Shown here one piece after another: positions 53,181 through 61,119 of a DNA stretch of 64,000 nucleotides. This DNA comes from DASRPD01 sp035646535 (GTDB lineage Bacteria > Actinomycetota > Acidimicrobiia > IMCC26256 > JANYLB01): assembly GCA_035646535.1 (NCBI GenBank), contig DASRPD010000098.1, positions 1 through 64,000 on the forward strand. Reading direction: 5' to 3'. The first letter of the stretch is position 1. Each line of letters opens with the position of its first letter. The position numbers and the translations under genes were made by a program. Under the pieces are notes generated by a model. That model was not told the origin of the DNA. It did no database searches and was given only the letters and a program-made list of their open reading frames with translations.

Positions 53181-53410
53181 GCCGTGGCGAGGTCCGGGTC
53201 GTCGTCGGCGGCGACGGCGGCGTAGTGCGCGTCGGTCGGGAGGATCTCATCGAGGAGGTTGCGGGCTTCGCCGGCGGGCACCGTGAGCACGCCGAAGCCG
53301 AGGTCGATGATGTCGACCTGTCCACCGCGGTCCAGCCGCCAGCGGCGACGAACCGCGGCAGGAAGGCTCATCTGACCCGATGCAGACACGCGGAACGTCT
53401 CGGTTGTCAT
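53177..53410 (-). CDS. AbrB/SpoVT (MazE-like) antitoxin
   Basis: A 77-residue swapped-hairpin DNA-binding protein: TFRVSASGQMSLPAAVRRRW and VDIIDLGFGVLTVP are the AbrB barrel; the acidic tail (VAADDDPDLA) should bind the toxin. A 32-bp palindrome sits 12 bp upstream of its ATG (53410), consistent with autoregulation. Confidence 0.85.
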   Translation of the reverse strand: MTTETFRVSASGQMSLPAAVRRRWRLDRGGQVDIIDLGFGVLTVPAGEARNLLDEILPTDAHYAAVAADDDPDLATA

Positions 53411-53421
53411 CGCTCACCTCG

Positions 53422-53453
53422 ACACTTGGTGAAATCTCTCGTTTACCAAGTGT
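53422..53453. promoter_or_regulatory. Operator palindrome of the AbrB-PIN module
   Basis: Perfect 9-bp arms ACACTTGGT and ACCAAGTGT, with AAA/TTT continuing inward almost symmetrically. The site lies immediately upstream of the antitoxin ATG on the minus strand. It is the most symmetric element in the window after the hairpin at 62435. Confidence 0.65.
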
Positions 53454-53805
53454 AGGTCAGCGAGCGAGGCTCCTTCGCGTATTGGTGGTCGGCGAGCTGT
53501 GCGACGGGAAGGTGCTCCCTCTCGGACCGGAACCGGCCGGGAACTTCAAGCTGCGAAGTCGACCGGGCCGGCCCGCGACGGGTTCCGGTCCTGCCGACAC
53601 CGTGCCGGGCTCTCGATGACCGCGCGACTGCGGGGCAGACCACCGCCTCCGCAGTGGTGCGGACAGCGCTCCGTCGCTACCTGAAGGTCAGTTGACTCGG
53701 CCGAGCCAACCGCAGGGTTCTTGGCGCATGGTTGTGAGCACCTGCGCGCGAGTTCAGCGACGGCGCTGTGGGTCCTGACGAGCCTCCGGTGAACTGGGTG
53801 TCCCG
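53454..53805. other. Intergenic stretch without recognised gene
   Basis: About 350 bp between the AbrB-module operator and the GrpB fragment. No frame shows a recognisable family or good start, and I see no clear RNA structure. It may be decayed coding sequence, as its flank is a truncated gene. Confidence 0.5.
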
Positions 53806-53976
53806 ATGTCTGCATTGATCGAGATCGTCGACTACCAGCCCCGCTGGGTGACGCAGTTCGGCGAAGTGGCGGACACGTTGCGCAGGGCGATGGCCGACGA
53901 CGTCGTGCGTATCGATCACATTGGTTCGACCGCGGTACCGGGACTCGCCGCGAAGGATGTCATCGGTGCGTCTTGA
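53806..53976 (+). pseudogene. GrpB (UPF0157) family protein, N-terminal fragment
   Basis: A 56-codon frame from ATG 53806 matches the first third of GrpB/UPF0157 proteins: IVDYQPRWVTQF, then RIDHIGSTAVPGLAAKDVIG, the family's His/Ser motif. It stops after GAS, whereas intact members have about 170 residues. The remaining domain is not seen downstream. Probably inactive. Confidence 0.75.
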
Positions 53977-54276
53977 CGCAGTCGCCCGGGACCGGGTCGA
54001 GCATGCTCAGCTGCTGGAAGCTCCTCATTGAACAGCACAAACCTACCAAGATCAGCGGTGGTTGGTTGGTTTGAGTGGTTTCCTGGGTGAGATTCGCTGC
54101 CGCTCGATGTCGGAGCGTCACGCACCGAACGACCCTGCCGCCGAGGGGAAAGACTGTGCTGTCCGAACGCGGGATTCGGGAACATCCCGACGCTGCCTCA
54201 TCGAGAGGCACAAGACGCCCACCGAGCGCCGCGTGGTCGCGGGTCCGTTGCGCGCAGGTACGTTCGCAACGTGGGC
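53977..54276. other. Intergenic stretch after GrpB fragment
   Basis: About 300 bp with no recognised gene, lower GC than its neighbours near 54040-54075 (a ggttggttggtttgag run). I see no GrpB continuation in any frame. Confidence 0.5.
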
Positions 54277-54690
54277 TCAGCGCGCGGTGCTGGGCAGGGG
54301 CGACGCCGGGAGGACTCGCACGACATCCAGCGGCAGCCGCTCCCCGTTCTCGAACGCCTCGATTGCGAGCTCGATGTGTGAGCCACGCAACTTCCGGTCG
54401 CGGGACAGCGAGGCGATCTCGTCGTTGGTGAAGTAGCAGACCTCCGGGTGGGCCGGTGTGGTGGTGATCGTTCCTCCGACCACGTGGGAGGCGAACACGA
54501 AGTTGACGACGCCGAAGCCCTCGCTCGTCCTCGGGCACTGGTATATGCCGACCAGGTGGTCGACGACGACGTCCAACCTGGTCTCTTCGTTCGCCTCCCG
54601 CACGGCGGCTTCGACCAGCGTTTCGCCGACCTCCGGTTTGCCCGCGGGCAGATTGAACCGAGAACGTGCCGATGGCTTCGCTTCTCTCAC
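54277..54690 (-). CDS. Nudix hydrolase, possibly 5'-truncated
   Basis: About 137 codons with a complete Nudix box, GKPEVGETLVEAAVREANEE (Gx5Ex7REUxEEx), flanked by RSRFNLPA and FASHVVGGT. The first beta strand before VREAKPSARS, normally an LLV-type hydrophobic run, is missing: the frame upstream is Arg-rich and runs into the divergent gene at 54751. The start (GTG 54690) is therefore uncertain. Either a short Nudix protein or one that lost its 5' end. Confidence 0.6.
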   Translation of the reverse strand: MREAKPSARSRFNLPAGKPEVGETLVEAAVREANEETRLDVVVDHLVGIYQCPRTSEGFGVVNFVFASHVVGGTITTTPAHPEVCYFTNDEIASLSRDRKLRGSHIELAIEAFENGERLPLDVVRVLPASPLPSTAR

Positions 54691-54750
54691 GCGGACCGGC
54701 TCGCGCCGCCGGCCCTGGTGCCGTCGGGCTGGGACGGGCAGGATCGAGGA

Positions 54751-55404
54751 ATGGACCATGAGGGGCTCGAGCCGTTCTTCGAGGCGTGCGAGCTCGCGTC
54801 GCGAGTCATGAACGACCACGCCGTGGCCCACAGTTGGGGCGACCCGAGTGCTCTGGATGGGTTCACCGTCGGGGGCATCGCCGCTCACCTGTACGCGGCG
54901 ACGAGACGGTTCGAGGTCGCACTCGATGAAGATGTCGCGGAACGCCCGCAGGTGGTTGACCTGCCGGCGTTCTACGGCCTCAACCGGGTGAACGATCCGG
55001 GCGAGCTGACCGCCGGGTGGCATCCGCTGCTCCGAGAGGACGCCGAACGACGCGCCGCGCACGGTCCCGAGGCCGTTGCGGAACGGTTCGGTGCCGTCGT
55101 TGCTCGTCTGCAGAACCGCCTTCGTGCCGAATCCCCAGAGCGACTCATTCCAGTGTGGACGATCGCTGATGGGGCCACGCCGCTCAGGGTGTACGTGGCC
55201 ACTCGGGTCGTGGAGCTGGTTGTGCACGCCGACGATCTCGCGGTCAGCGTCAATCTCGAGGCCTTGGCGATCCCGCGCTCGGCCGCCTTGGTGGTTCTCG
55301 ACGTCTTCGTCGAGATGGCTCGGCACAGAAGCGGCGATCTCGACGTGATCCGCGCGTTCGCTCGCCGCGAACGCGCCGGAGAGGACGCGCTCCGCGTCCT
55401 GTAG
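54751..55404 (+). CDS. Mycothiol-dependent maleylpyruvate isomerase-like (DinB-fold) protein
   Basis: A 217-residue DinB/MDMPI-fold protein: FTVGGIAAHLYAATRRFEVA and RVVELVVHADDLA carry His residues of the metal site. Such proteins are mycothiol-using transferases or isomerases in actinobacteria. ATG 54751 has GGATCGAGGA upstream. It is divergent from the Nudix gene; the partner substrate is unknown. Confidence 0.8.
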   Translation: MDHEGLEPFFEACELASRVMNDHAVAHSWGDPSALDGFTVGGIAAHLYAATRRFEVALDEDVAERPQVVDLPAFYGLNRVNDPGELTAGWHPLLREDAERRAAHGPEAVAERFGAVVARLQNRLRAESPERLIPVWTIADGATPLRVYVATRVVELVVHADDLAVSVNLEALAIPRSAALVVLDVFVEMARHRSGDLDVIRAFARRERAGEDALRVL

Positions 55405-55488
55405 CGCGCGCTGTCCCGTTCGCCACGAAACACGGCGACCATCTCCAATCCATCGGCGCGGCCTCCCAGACTTGTCCCGATCGTTGGG

Positions 55489-55605
55489 TCAACGCGTTGG
55501 TCGTCGGGAGCTGAGGACGCAGAACTCGTTTCCTTCGGGGTCAGCGAGCACGCTCCAGGGCTGTTCGCCTTGGCCGACGTTGGTTCGGACCGCCCCCAGC
55601 GGGCG
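55489..55605 (-). pseudogene. C-terminal remnant of a VOC-family gene
   Basis: The minus strand encodes about 38 residues ending in GQGEQPWSVLADPEGNEFCV, the classic last strands of a VOC protein, and then a stop. Upstream the frame changes to Arg-rich antisense sequence of the next VOC gene. The N-terminal two-thirds are absent, so it is a remnant. Confidence 0.65.
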
Positions 55606-55623
55606 CGGCGCGCGCAGGGCATC

Positions 55624-56028
55624 ATGGCGGACGTGGAACGGGGGAACAGGCTCGTGACGGTCGTGATCGAGGTCGCCGACCTGGACAGGTCGGCGCAGCT
55701 GTATCGCGATGGCTTCGGGGTGGATCTTCACCTCGCGGATCACGGTGGTGCTGGCCATGGTGAGGACGATCGTTGGGTCAGCGGCCGTCATGCGGCGACG
55801 TCGTGGAAGGAAAGATCGTTTCTCCACTTCGCGCTCTACCAGTCGAAGGGAGCACCGACATCGGGCGCCCAGCTGAGCTTCGGAGTTGACGACATCGCCG
55901 CAGCACATCGTGTAGCGATCGATGCCGGAGCGGTGGTCGTCCATGAGCCGCGGCGAGAGCCATGGGGCACGAGCGCGCGCTACCGGGACTACGACGGCAA
56001 CGTGGTGGAACTGACTCAGCCTGGGTGA
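55624..56028 (+). CDS. VOC family protein
   Basis: A 134-residue glyoxalase/bleomycin-resistance-fold protein: VVIEVADLDRSAQLYRDGFG at strand 1, SFLHFALYQ, GVDDIAAAHRVAIDAGA and YRDYDGNVVELTQ with the late Glu ligand. ATG 55624 lies just beyond the opposing VOC remnant. Substrate unknown. Confidence 0.83.
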   Translation: MADVERGNRLVTVVIEVADLDRSAQLYRDGFGVDLHLADHGGAGHGEDDRWVSGRHAATSWKERSFLHFALYQSKGAPTSGAQLSFGVDDIAAAHRVAIDAGAVVVHEPRREPWGTSARYRDYDGNVVELTQPG

Positions 56029-56042
56029 GCGACAATGGCGTG

Positions 56043-56372
56043 ATGGCGTCGCTTCTTGTCATCTCTGGCCCGCCCGGCGCGGGCAGCTCGACGGTCGCGC
56101 GTGCTCTCGCTGAGAGGATCGAACCGAGCGTGCTCGTTGACGGCGACGCGTTCTTCGCGTTTGTCGCTCGCGGCGCGGTGTCACCGTGGCTTGCCGAGGC
56201 TCGCGACCAGAACGAGGTCGTCACTCGCGCCGCGGCGTCCGCCGCGGCGTGAGTGACGATCGACGAACGGCACGTGCTCATCGATCCGCCCGATGAAGTC
56301 GATGCTGTCGCGGATCGGATCTTGGCGGCGGTCGACCGCGAGACGCTGGTGTATCGCAGCCGTTCGTCGTGA
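56043..56372 (+). pseudogene. P-loop kinase-like gene, internally deleted with in-frame stop
   Basis: From ATG 56043, 69 codons match the start of a small AAA/shikimate-kinase-like protein: LLVISGPPGAGSSTVARALA is Walker A, then VLVDGDAFFAF. A TGA follows RAAASAAA at 56250. The same frame continues for 39 codons (DPPDEVDAVADRILAAV) resembling the C-terminal helix of such kinases. The core between them, with Walker B and lid, is missing. Confidence 0.6.
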
Positions 56373-56388
56373 GAACGATGGAGCGAAG

Positions 56389-56414
56389 TGTCACCGAACG
56401 CCTCCTCGGTGACA
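56389..56414. terminator. Stem-loop terminator between convergent genes
   Basis: A perfect 9-bp stem, tgtcaccga and tcggtgaca, with an 8-nt loop, placed between the end of the kinase remnant and the end of the SARP gene. No T-tract, so probably a bidirectional, intrinsic-like or Rho-assisted terminator. Confidence 0.55.
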
Positions 56415-56467
56415 GGGCCGGCGCTTCACAGGGATGTTCCCTCGCCGTGAGGTGGCCCGGATTCGAA

Positions 56468-58186
56468 TCAGCGACCGTCGCCGGTCAACACGGCGATCTG
56501 CTGCTCGACGAAGTTGACGATCTCACTGTCCTTCATGGATGCACCCTGGCGTACTGCGTCGGCGAAGGCGGCCGGTCCCAGCAGCGATCGCAATTGATCG
56601 ACGCTGTCGGAGAGCCGCTCGGCGTCAGCTGGTTCGAATGGCAGCGCGTGTGATGCACCGACCGCGGTGAGCGACCCGTGCAGGACGGCCGCGGCCTCGA
56701 ATGCTCCGAGGTCGACGAGGATCCCGAGCACTCGACGCAACGACAGCCATTGGTTGGCCCAGTCGCCACCTCGGTACCACGTGTCGACGACGTCGGCGTA
56801 GCCGATCAGCGCGGTCATGTGCTCACCGTGTTTCGCCCTGAGCCAGTGGACCTCGGTGAGGGCGAAGGCTTCGATCCAACGGTTGCCGGCCTCGGCGGCC
56901 ACCAGACTGGCTCGCTCGAGGTACGAGAGCGCCTCGCTCGGGTCGGTGCGCTCGAGAGCAAGTCCGAGGGCGTAATCGGCCTGGGCATGCGCAGTTGGTG
57001 ACTGGGCTGCGTCCGCCGCGGCCCTGGCCTCGCGGGCGAGCACGGCGCCGCGGCTCCCAGCTCCGACGCTGGTCTCGGCCACGGATCGCATGTACAGGCC
57101 GTGAGCGATTCGAGCCGTGGAGCCGGATCGCCGGGCCGAGTCCAGCATCCGATCCATCCAGGCCAACCCTTCGTCGACCCGTTCCATGTAGAAGAACGTG
57201 TTGCCCAGGACCCGCTCGGGGAGACCACTGTCGGACGTCTCGGTCTTGCCCTCGGCCTCGAGGGCTTGGTGGGCGAGGCTGATTGCTGCCTCCATGTCGC
57301 CCCGTACGAAACGGCCGTAGGCCGACACAGCCAGCGCGACCGGCCGATCAGGGTGGTCGCTGGCGCCAGGGAGACGTGCCGACGCGTCGGCCCAACTCGC
57401 GACCTCGTACTGGACGCGCCTGAACGCGAACTCCCACAGTGAAGCGACGAGTCGCAGCGCGCTGTGGGCGTCATCCCGGCGGAGCGCGGTGAGGTGCGCC
57501 GCCCGGAGGTTGTCGAAGTCCCGATCGAGTGCGACCGACCACGACGGCTCATCGGGGCTGTCCAGGCCGGCAGCCCCGCGTTCTGCCAGGTCGAGGAACC
57601 AGCTGAGGTGACGATCCTCGACGTCCTCGAGGATCCCGCGCTCAGCCAGACGATCGAGACCGAACTCGCGCAACGGCTCAAGAAGACGGTACCGAGGCGG
57701 ACCCGGATCGACGAGCACGACCATTGACTTGTCGACGAGGCCGGCGAGTGTGCCAACCGTGGGCGAGTCCTGCGGTCCAATCAGACAGACTGCCTCGGCC
57801 GCCGGTAGGTCGAAGCCTCCCGCGAAGACCGCCAACTGCTCGAAGACCTTCTGCTCCTGAGGTTCGAGGAGGTCGTGGGACCACTCGACGAGGTGGTGAA
57901 GCGTGCGTTGACGTCCATCGGCACCGCGCTGGGTCTGGCCGAGCAACTCGATCCGCTGGTGCAGACGTGCCGCGAGCGTGTCGATACCCATGCTTCGTAC
58001 CCTGGCCGCCGCAAGCTCCAGGGCCAGGGGGAGGCCGTCGAGTCGGCGGCAGATCTCGGCGACGACCGCGGCGTTGTCGTCGGTCAGCGTGAACCCGCGG
58101 GTTGCGGCGTCGGCGCGGGACGCGAAGAGCTCCACCGCGGCCGAGCTTCGAATCTCGCCGGCCAGCACGGCATCCGAGGTCGGCAA
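56468..58186 (-). CDS. SARP-type regulator, C-terminal part (NB-ARC end and TPR)
   Basis: A 572-codon frame that continues the regulator encoded just upstream. It holds the end of the NTPase module (FTLTDDNAAVVAEICRRLDGLPLALELAAARV) and a long TPR-like C-terminus (ALEAEGKTETSDSGLPERVLG, SYLERASLVAAEAGNRW). It has no proper start: a TTG near 58186 is the only choice. A single base restored in the G5 run at 58294-58298 joins it to the upstream frame, so this is one gene of about 990 codons. Confidence 0.75.
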   Translation of the reverse strand: MPTSDAVLAGEIRSSAAVELFASRADAATRGFTLTDDNAAVVAEICRRLDGLPLALELAAARVRSMGIDTLAARLHQRIELLGQTQRGADGRQRTLHHLVEWSHDLLEPQEQKVFEQLAVFAGGFDLPAAEAVCLIGPQDSPTVGTLAGLVDKSMVVLVDPGPPRYRLLEPLREFGLDRLAERGILEDVEDRHLSWFLDLAERGAAGLDSPDEPSWSVALDRDFDNLRAAHLTALRRDDAHSALRLVASLWEFAFRRVQYEVASWADASARLPGASDHPDRPVALAVSAYGRFVRGDMEAAISLAHQALEAEGKTETSDSGLPERVLGNTFFYMERVDEGLAWMDRMLDSARRSGSTARIAHGLYMRSVAETSVGAGSRGAVLAREARAAADAAQSPTAHAQADYALGLALERTDPSEALSYLERASLVAAEAGNRWIEAFALTEVHWLRAKHGEHMTALIGYADVVDTWYRGGDWANQWLSLRRVLGILVDLGAFEAAAVLHGSLTAVGASHALPFEPADAERLSDSVDQLRSLLGPAAFADAVRQGASMKDSEIVNFVEQQIAVLTGDGR

Positions 58187-59439
58187 CGACAGCGGGGCGA
58201 GGACCTCGACGTACTCCCCGGCCAGGCCGAGAGGCTCCCTGCTCGTGGCGAGGATCCTGAGTCGGGGACACGACGAGCGGAGACGGTCGACGAGGGGGCG
58301 AGGGTGTCGGTGACGTGTTCACAGTTGTCGAGCACCAGCATGCAGTTCGTCGAGGCGAGGTGCTCCTCGATCGTGGACTCGATGGTCCGGTACTGACGCT
58401 GTTGGATGTCGAGGGCGTGCGCGATGACCTGCGCGGCTCCCGACGGGTCCCGGAGCGGTGCGAACTCGACCACTGTCACACCATCGTCGAACGCATCCAT
58501 GACGCCGCCGGCGACGCGCATGGCCAGCCTGGTCTTGCCGACCCCTCCGGGCCCGGTCACCGTCATCAGCGGCTGATCCCGGAGGGCTTCGGACAGGGCG
58601 AGCACATCAGGATCGCGACCGATGAACGAGGTCGCCCCCATCAGCTGGGGGACGAGAATGCTCGCGGCTCGAAGTTTGGTGGACGGCTCGCCCGTGGAGT
58701 GAAGAGAGGGGTCGTCAGCCAGGATTCTCACCTCGAGCTCGCGCACCGCCGGCGACAGATCGAGGCCCAGCTCCTGTCCGAGCATCTCGCGGAGCTTGCC
58801 GACCCGACGGAGTGCCTCACCCTGTCGGCCCGTGCGGTACAGGGCCAAGATCAGCAGGCGCCAGTAGCACTCCCGAAGCGGGTGGAGACTCACCAGTGCT
58901 TCGAGCTCACCCACCATCGGCGCAGGATCGCCGGTTGCCATCCTGGCGTCGGCCCACTGATCGGTTGCCACCAGCCGGAGCTCGTCGAGACGCACCGCCT
59001 CGCCGTGCACCTCGGCGAGGTCCGCGTACTGTCCGAAGGCTGGTCCGTGCCACAGGGCGAGCGCTGACTCGAGCACCGGAACGGACTCGTGAGCACCGAG
59101 GGTGTGGCCTCGGGCGAGCAGTGCCTCGAAGCGGTCCGCGTCGAGTCCGCCGTCGGGCGTGTCCAGCCGATAGCCGGCGGAATCGAGCGTGATCGAGAAT
59201 CCCGGAGGGAGCGCCGCTCGGAGGCGCGAGACCTGACTCTGTACCGTCGCCTTCGCCGACTTCGGCGGCCCCTCACCCCACAGCGTCTCGATCAGCCGAT
59301 CAGAAGACACCGGATTGTGCCGGTGCGCGATGAGGACCGACAGCAGTTGCTGCGCCTTCGGCCCACCGAGTGGGCGCGGCGCACCCTCAGCCCACAGCAC
59401 GAGCCCCCCGAGCACTCGCAGCTCCGTGGGTCCCGTCAT
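58084..59439 (-). CDS. SARP/BTAD transcriptional regulator, N-terminal part (frameshifted)
   Basis: From ATG 59439 (GGGAGG 8 nt upstream): an OmpR-like winged helix (ELRVLGGLVLWAEG, KATVQSQVSRLRAALP), a BTAD domain (LRECYWRLLILALYRTGRQG, GQELGLDLSPAVRELE), then an NB-ARC/AAA module with Walker A VTGPGGVGKTRLA and Walker B MLVLDNCEHV. After HVTDTLAP the frame slips into Arg/Ser-rich sequence. The correct continuation is in the next frame and needs one more C in the 5-base run. AfsR-like activator; its divergent neighbours are probable targets. Confidence 0.82.
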   Translation of the reverse strand: MTGPTELRVLGGLVLWAEGAPRPLGGPKAQQLLSVLIAHRHNPVSSDRLIETLWGEGPPKSAKATVQSQVSRLRAALPPGFSITLDSAGYRLDTPDGGLDADRFEALLARGHTLGAHESVPVLESALALWHGPAFGQYADLAEVHGEAVRLDELRLVATDQWADARMATGDPAPMVGELEALVSLHPLRECYWRLLILALYRTGRQGEALRRVGKLREMLGQELGLDLSPAVRELEVRILADDPSLHSTGEPSTKLRAASILVPQLMGATSFIGRDPDVLALSEALRDQPLMTVTGPGGVGKTRLAMRVAGGVMDAFDDGVTVVEFAPLRDPSGAAQVIAHALDIQQRQYRTIESTIEEHLASTNCMLVLDNCEHVTDTLAPSSTVSARRVPDSGSSPRAGSLSAWPGSTSRSSPRCRCRPRMPCWPARFEARPRWSSSRPAPTPQPAGSR

Positions 59440-59462
59440 CGGCTCAGCCTCCCGCGCTGTCT

Positions 59463-59480
59463 GCTTGCAGTCCGCTTGCA
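59463..59480. promoter_or_regulatory. Candidate SARP box (11-bp-spaced heptamers)
   Basis: Two identical heptamers GCTTGCA start at 59463 and 59474, separated by 4 bp (gtcc), giving the 11-bp period that SARP proteins recognise as direct repeats. The site lies in the divergent region between the SARP gene and the DUF1326-DUF2182 pair, about 120 bp before DUF1326. Confidence 0.5.
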
Positions 59481-59602
59481 ATTGGCCGCCGGCTTCGCAC
59501 GCGCATTGCGAGCCATTTGCAGGGTGGGTCCTTCATCATCGCCTCACTGATGGCTCGTCAGCGAGCCACAGTCGCTCACCGACAACAACGGAGGTCCGAG
59601 CC

Positions 59603-60199
59603 ATGACGTGGAAGCTGTCCGGAAGCTACTTCGAGTCCTGCAACTGCGAGGCGGCGTGCCCGTGCGCGTTCCTTGGTCCGCCGACGACGGGGGTGTGCAC
59701 TGCGATCATCGGATGGCACATCGAAAACGGTGAGTACGAGGGACTGCAGCTCGACGGGCTCAACGTGGCCTTGGCTGTGGACTCGCCGGGGCACATGGCC
59801 ACGACCGAGTGGCGGGCGGCCGTGTACCTCGACGATCGGGCCTCCGAGGAGCAGACAGCCGCGCTCGGCGCCATCTTCTCCGGCGCTGCCGGGGGACACC
59901 CGGCCGTCCTGGGCTCCTACATCGGCGAGGTACTGGGCGTCGCCACCGCACCGATCACCTTCGAAGGTGACGACGCGTCGCGGGCGATGCGGATCGGCGA
60001 CGTGGCTGACGTGAAGATCACCGCGATGGAAGGCCAGGGCGGAGCCCAGGTCACGATCGCCAATCACCCCTTGGCAGTTGCTCCCGGCCAAGAGGTGGTC
60101 GCGGCTCGGGCAGATCACCTCCGGTTCACCGATCACGGCTACGAATGGGAGCTGTCGGAGAGCAACGGCTTCTTCTCGCCCTTCAAGTACGAGGGATGA
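59603..60199 (+). CDS. DUF1326 domain protein
   Basis: A 198-residue protein. The N-terminus SYFESCNCEAACPCAFLGPP carries a CxCx3CxC set typical of DUF1326, likely a metal or thiol site, followed by beta-rich segments (VTIANHPLAVAPGQEVV). ATG 59603 has GGAGG 8 nt upstream. It is followed after 1 nt by DUF2182, its usual genomic partner. Function unknown. Confidence 0.87.
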   Translation: MTWKLSGSYFESCNCEAACPCAFLGPPTTGVCTAIIGWHIENGEYEGLQLDGLNVALAVDSPGHMATTEWRAAVYLDDRASEEQTAALGAIFSGAAGGHPAVLGSYIGEVLGVATAPITFEGDDASRAMRIGDVADVKITAMEGQGGAQVTIANHPLAVAPGQEVVAARADHLRFTDHGYEWELSESNGFFSPFKYEG

Positions 60200-60200
60200 G

Positions 60201-60968
60201 ATGAGAGCGTTGCTCGCACCCCCGACTGCGAGGACTCGGCTGTTCGTGGCCGCGGGTCTCGTGTTCGTCGTCGTGCTGTCCTGGGCCTACCTCATCTTCC
60301 TCAGCGCCCGCATGGGCGACATGCAGTCGCCGTTTGCCATGCCGATGACCTCTGCCTGGACGGGTCAGGACGTCGTGCTCATGTGGACGATGTGGGCGGT
60401 GATGATGGCCGGGATGATGCTCCCGTCGGCGGCACCGATGATCGGCGCCTATGCGACGACCGTCCGATCGGACACCCCCGGGCTTCACGGCTCCACCGCA
60501 TTGTTCGTGGCCGGCTACCTCGCTGCCTGGAGCGGCTTCGCCGCGCTGGCGACCGGCGCCCAGTGGGTGCTGCACGACGCCGCACTCGTCAATGCCATGG
60601 GGGTCTCCACGAGCAGTTGGCTCGGCGGCCTGCTGTTGCTGGCGGCGGGTGCCTACCAGTTCACGAGGGTCAAAGATGCGTGTCTTCGGCAGTGCCGGAC
60701 GCCCCTTGGATTCCTCCTCAACGAGTGGCGCGATGGCCAACGTGGCGCGGTCGTCATGGGTGTGCGCCACGGGGCGGTCTGCGTCGGGTGCTGCTGGGCA
60801 CTGATGACGCTCTTGTTCGTGCTCGGCGTCATGAACCTGTGGTGGATCGCGCTCGTGGCCGCGGTGGTCCTGCTCGAGAAGATCCTTCCGAGTCGGGCGA
60901 TCAGCCACGCGCTCGGAGCCTCGTTGATGGTCTGGGGCGCTGCGCTCGTGATGGGGCTCGGCTCATGA
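60201..60968 (+). CDS. DUF2182 integral membrane protein
   Basis: A 255-residue membrane protein with about six TM helices. The mark MWAVMMAGMMLPSAAPM is in the second helix; KDACLRQCRTPLGFL and VCVGCCWALM provide paired Cys. DUF2182 is often described as a predicted metal-binding membrane protein. Start ATG 60201. Forms a bicistron with DUF1326, suggesting a shared metal or thiol task under SARP control. Confidence 0.87.
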   Translation: MRALLAPPTARTRLFVAAGLVFVVVLSWAYLIFLSARMGDMQSPFAMPMTSAWTGQDVVLMWTMWAVMMAGMMLPSAAPMIGAYATTVRSDTPGLHGSTALFVAGYLAAWSGFAALATGAQWVLHDAALVNAMGVSTSSWLGGLLLLAAGAYQFTRVKDACLRQCRTPLGFLLNEWRDGQRGAVVMGVRHGAVCVGCCWALMTLLFVLGVMNLWWIALVAAVVLLEKILPSRAISHALGASLMVWGAALVMGLGS

Positions 60969-61119
60969 GCGCCCGCCCCTTTCCCGTCGGGTGATGGAGG
61001 AGACGCATCTCGAGCGTGCCCCGCGAGGGCGGGTCGACACCTCCTGGAAGCGAACACGACGCTGCTCACCCGGCTCTTCGCGAACAACAGCGCGACACGT
61101 CACACCGAGAGGGAGAGAG

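Noticed and set aside
56460..56476. ggattcgaatc, resembling a tRNA T-arm
   Set aside because: Flanking bases do not pair into the 5-bp T stem on either strand and no anticodon or acceptor arm is present.
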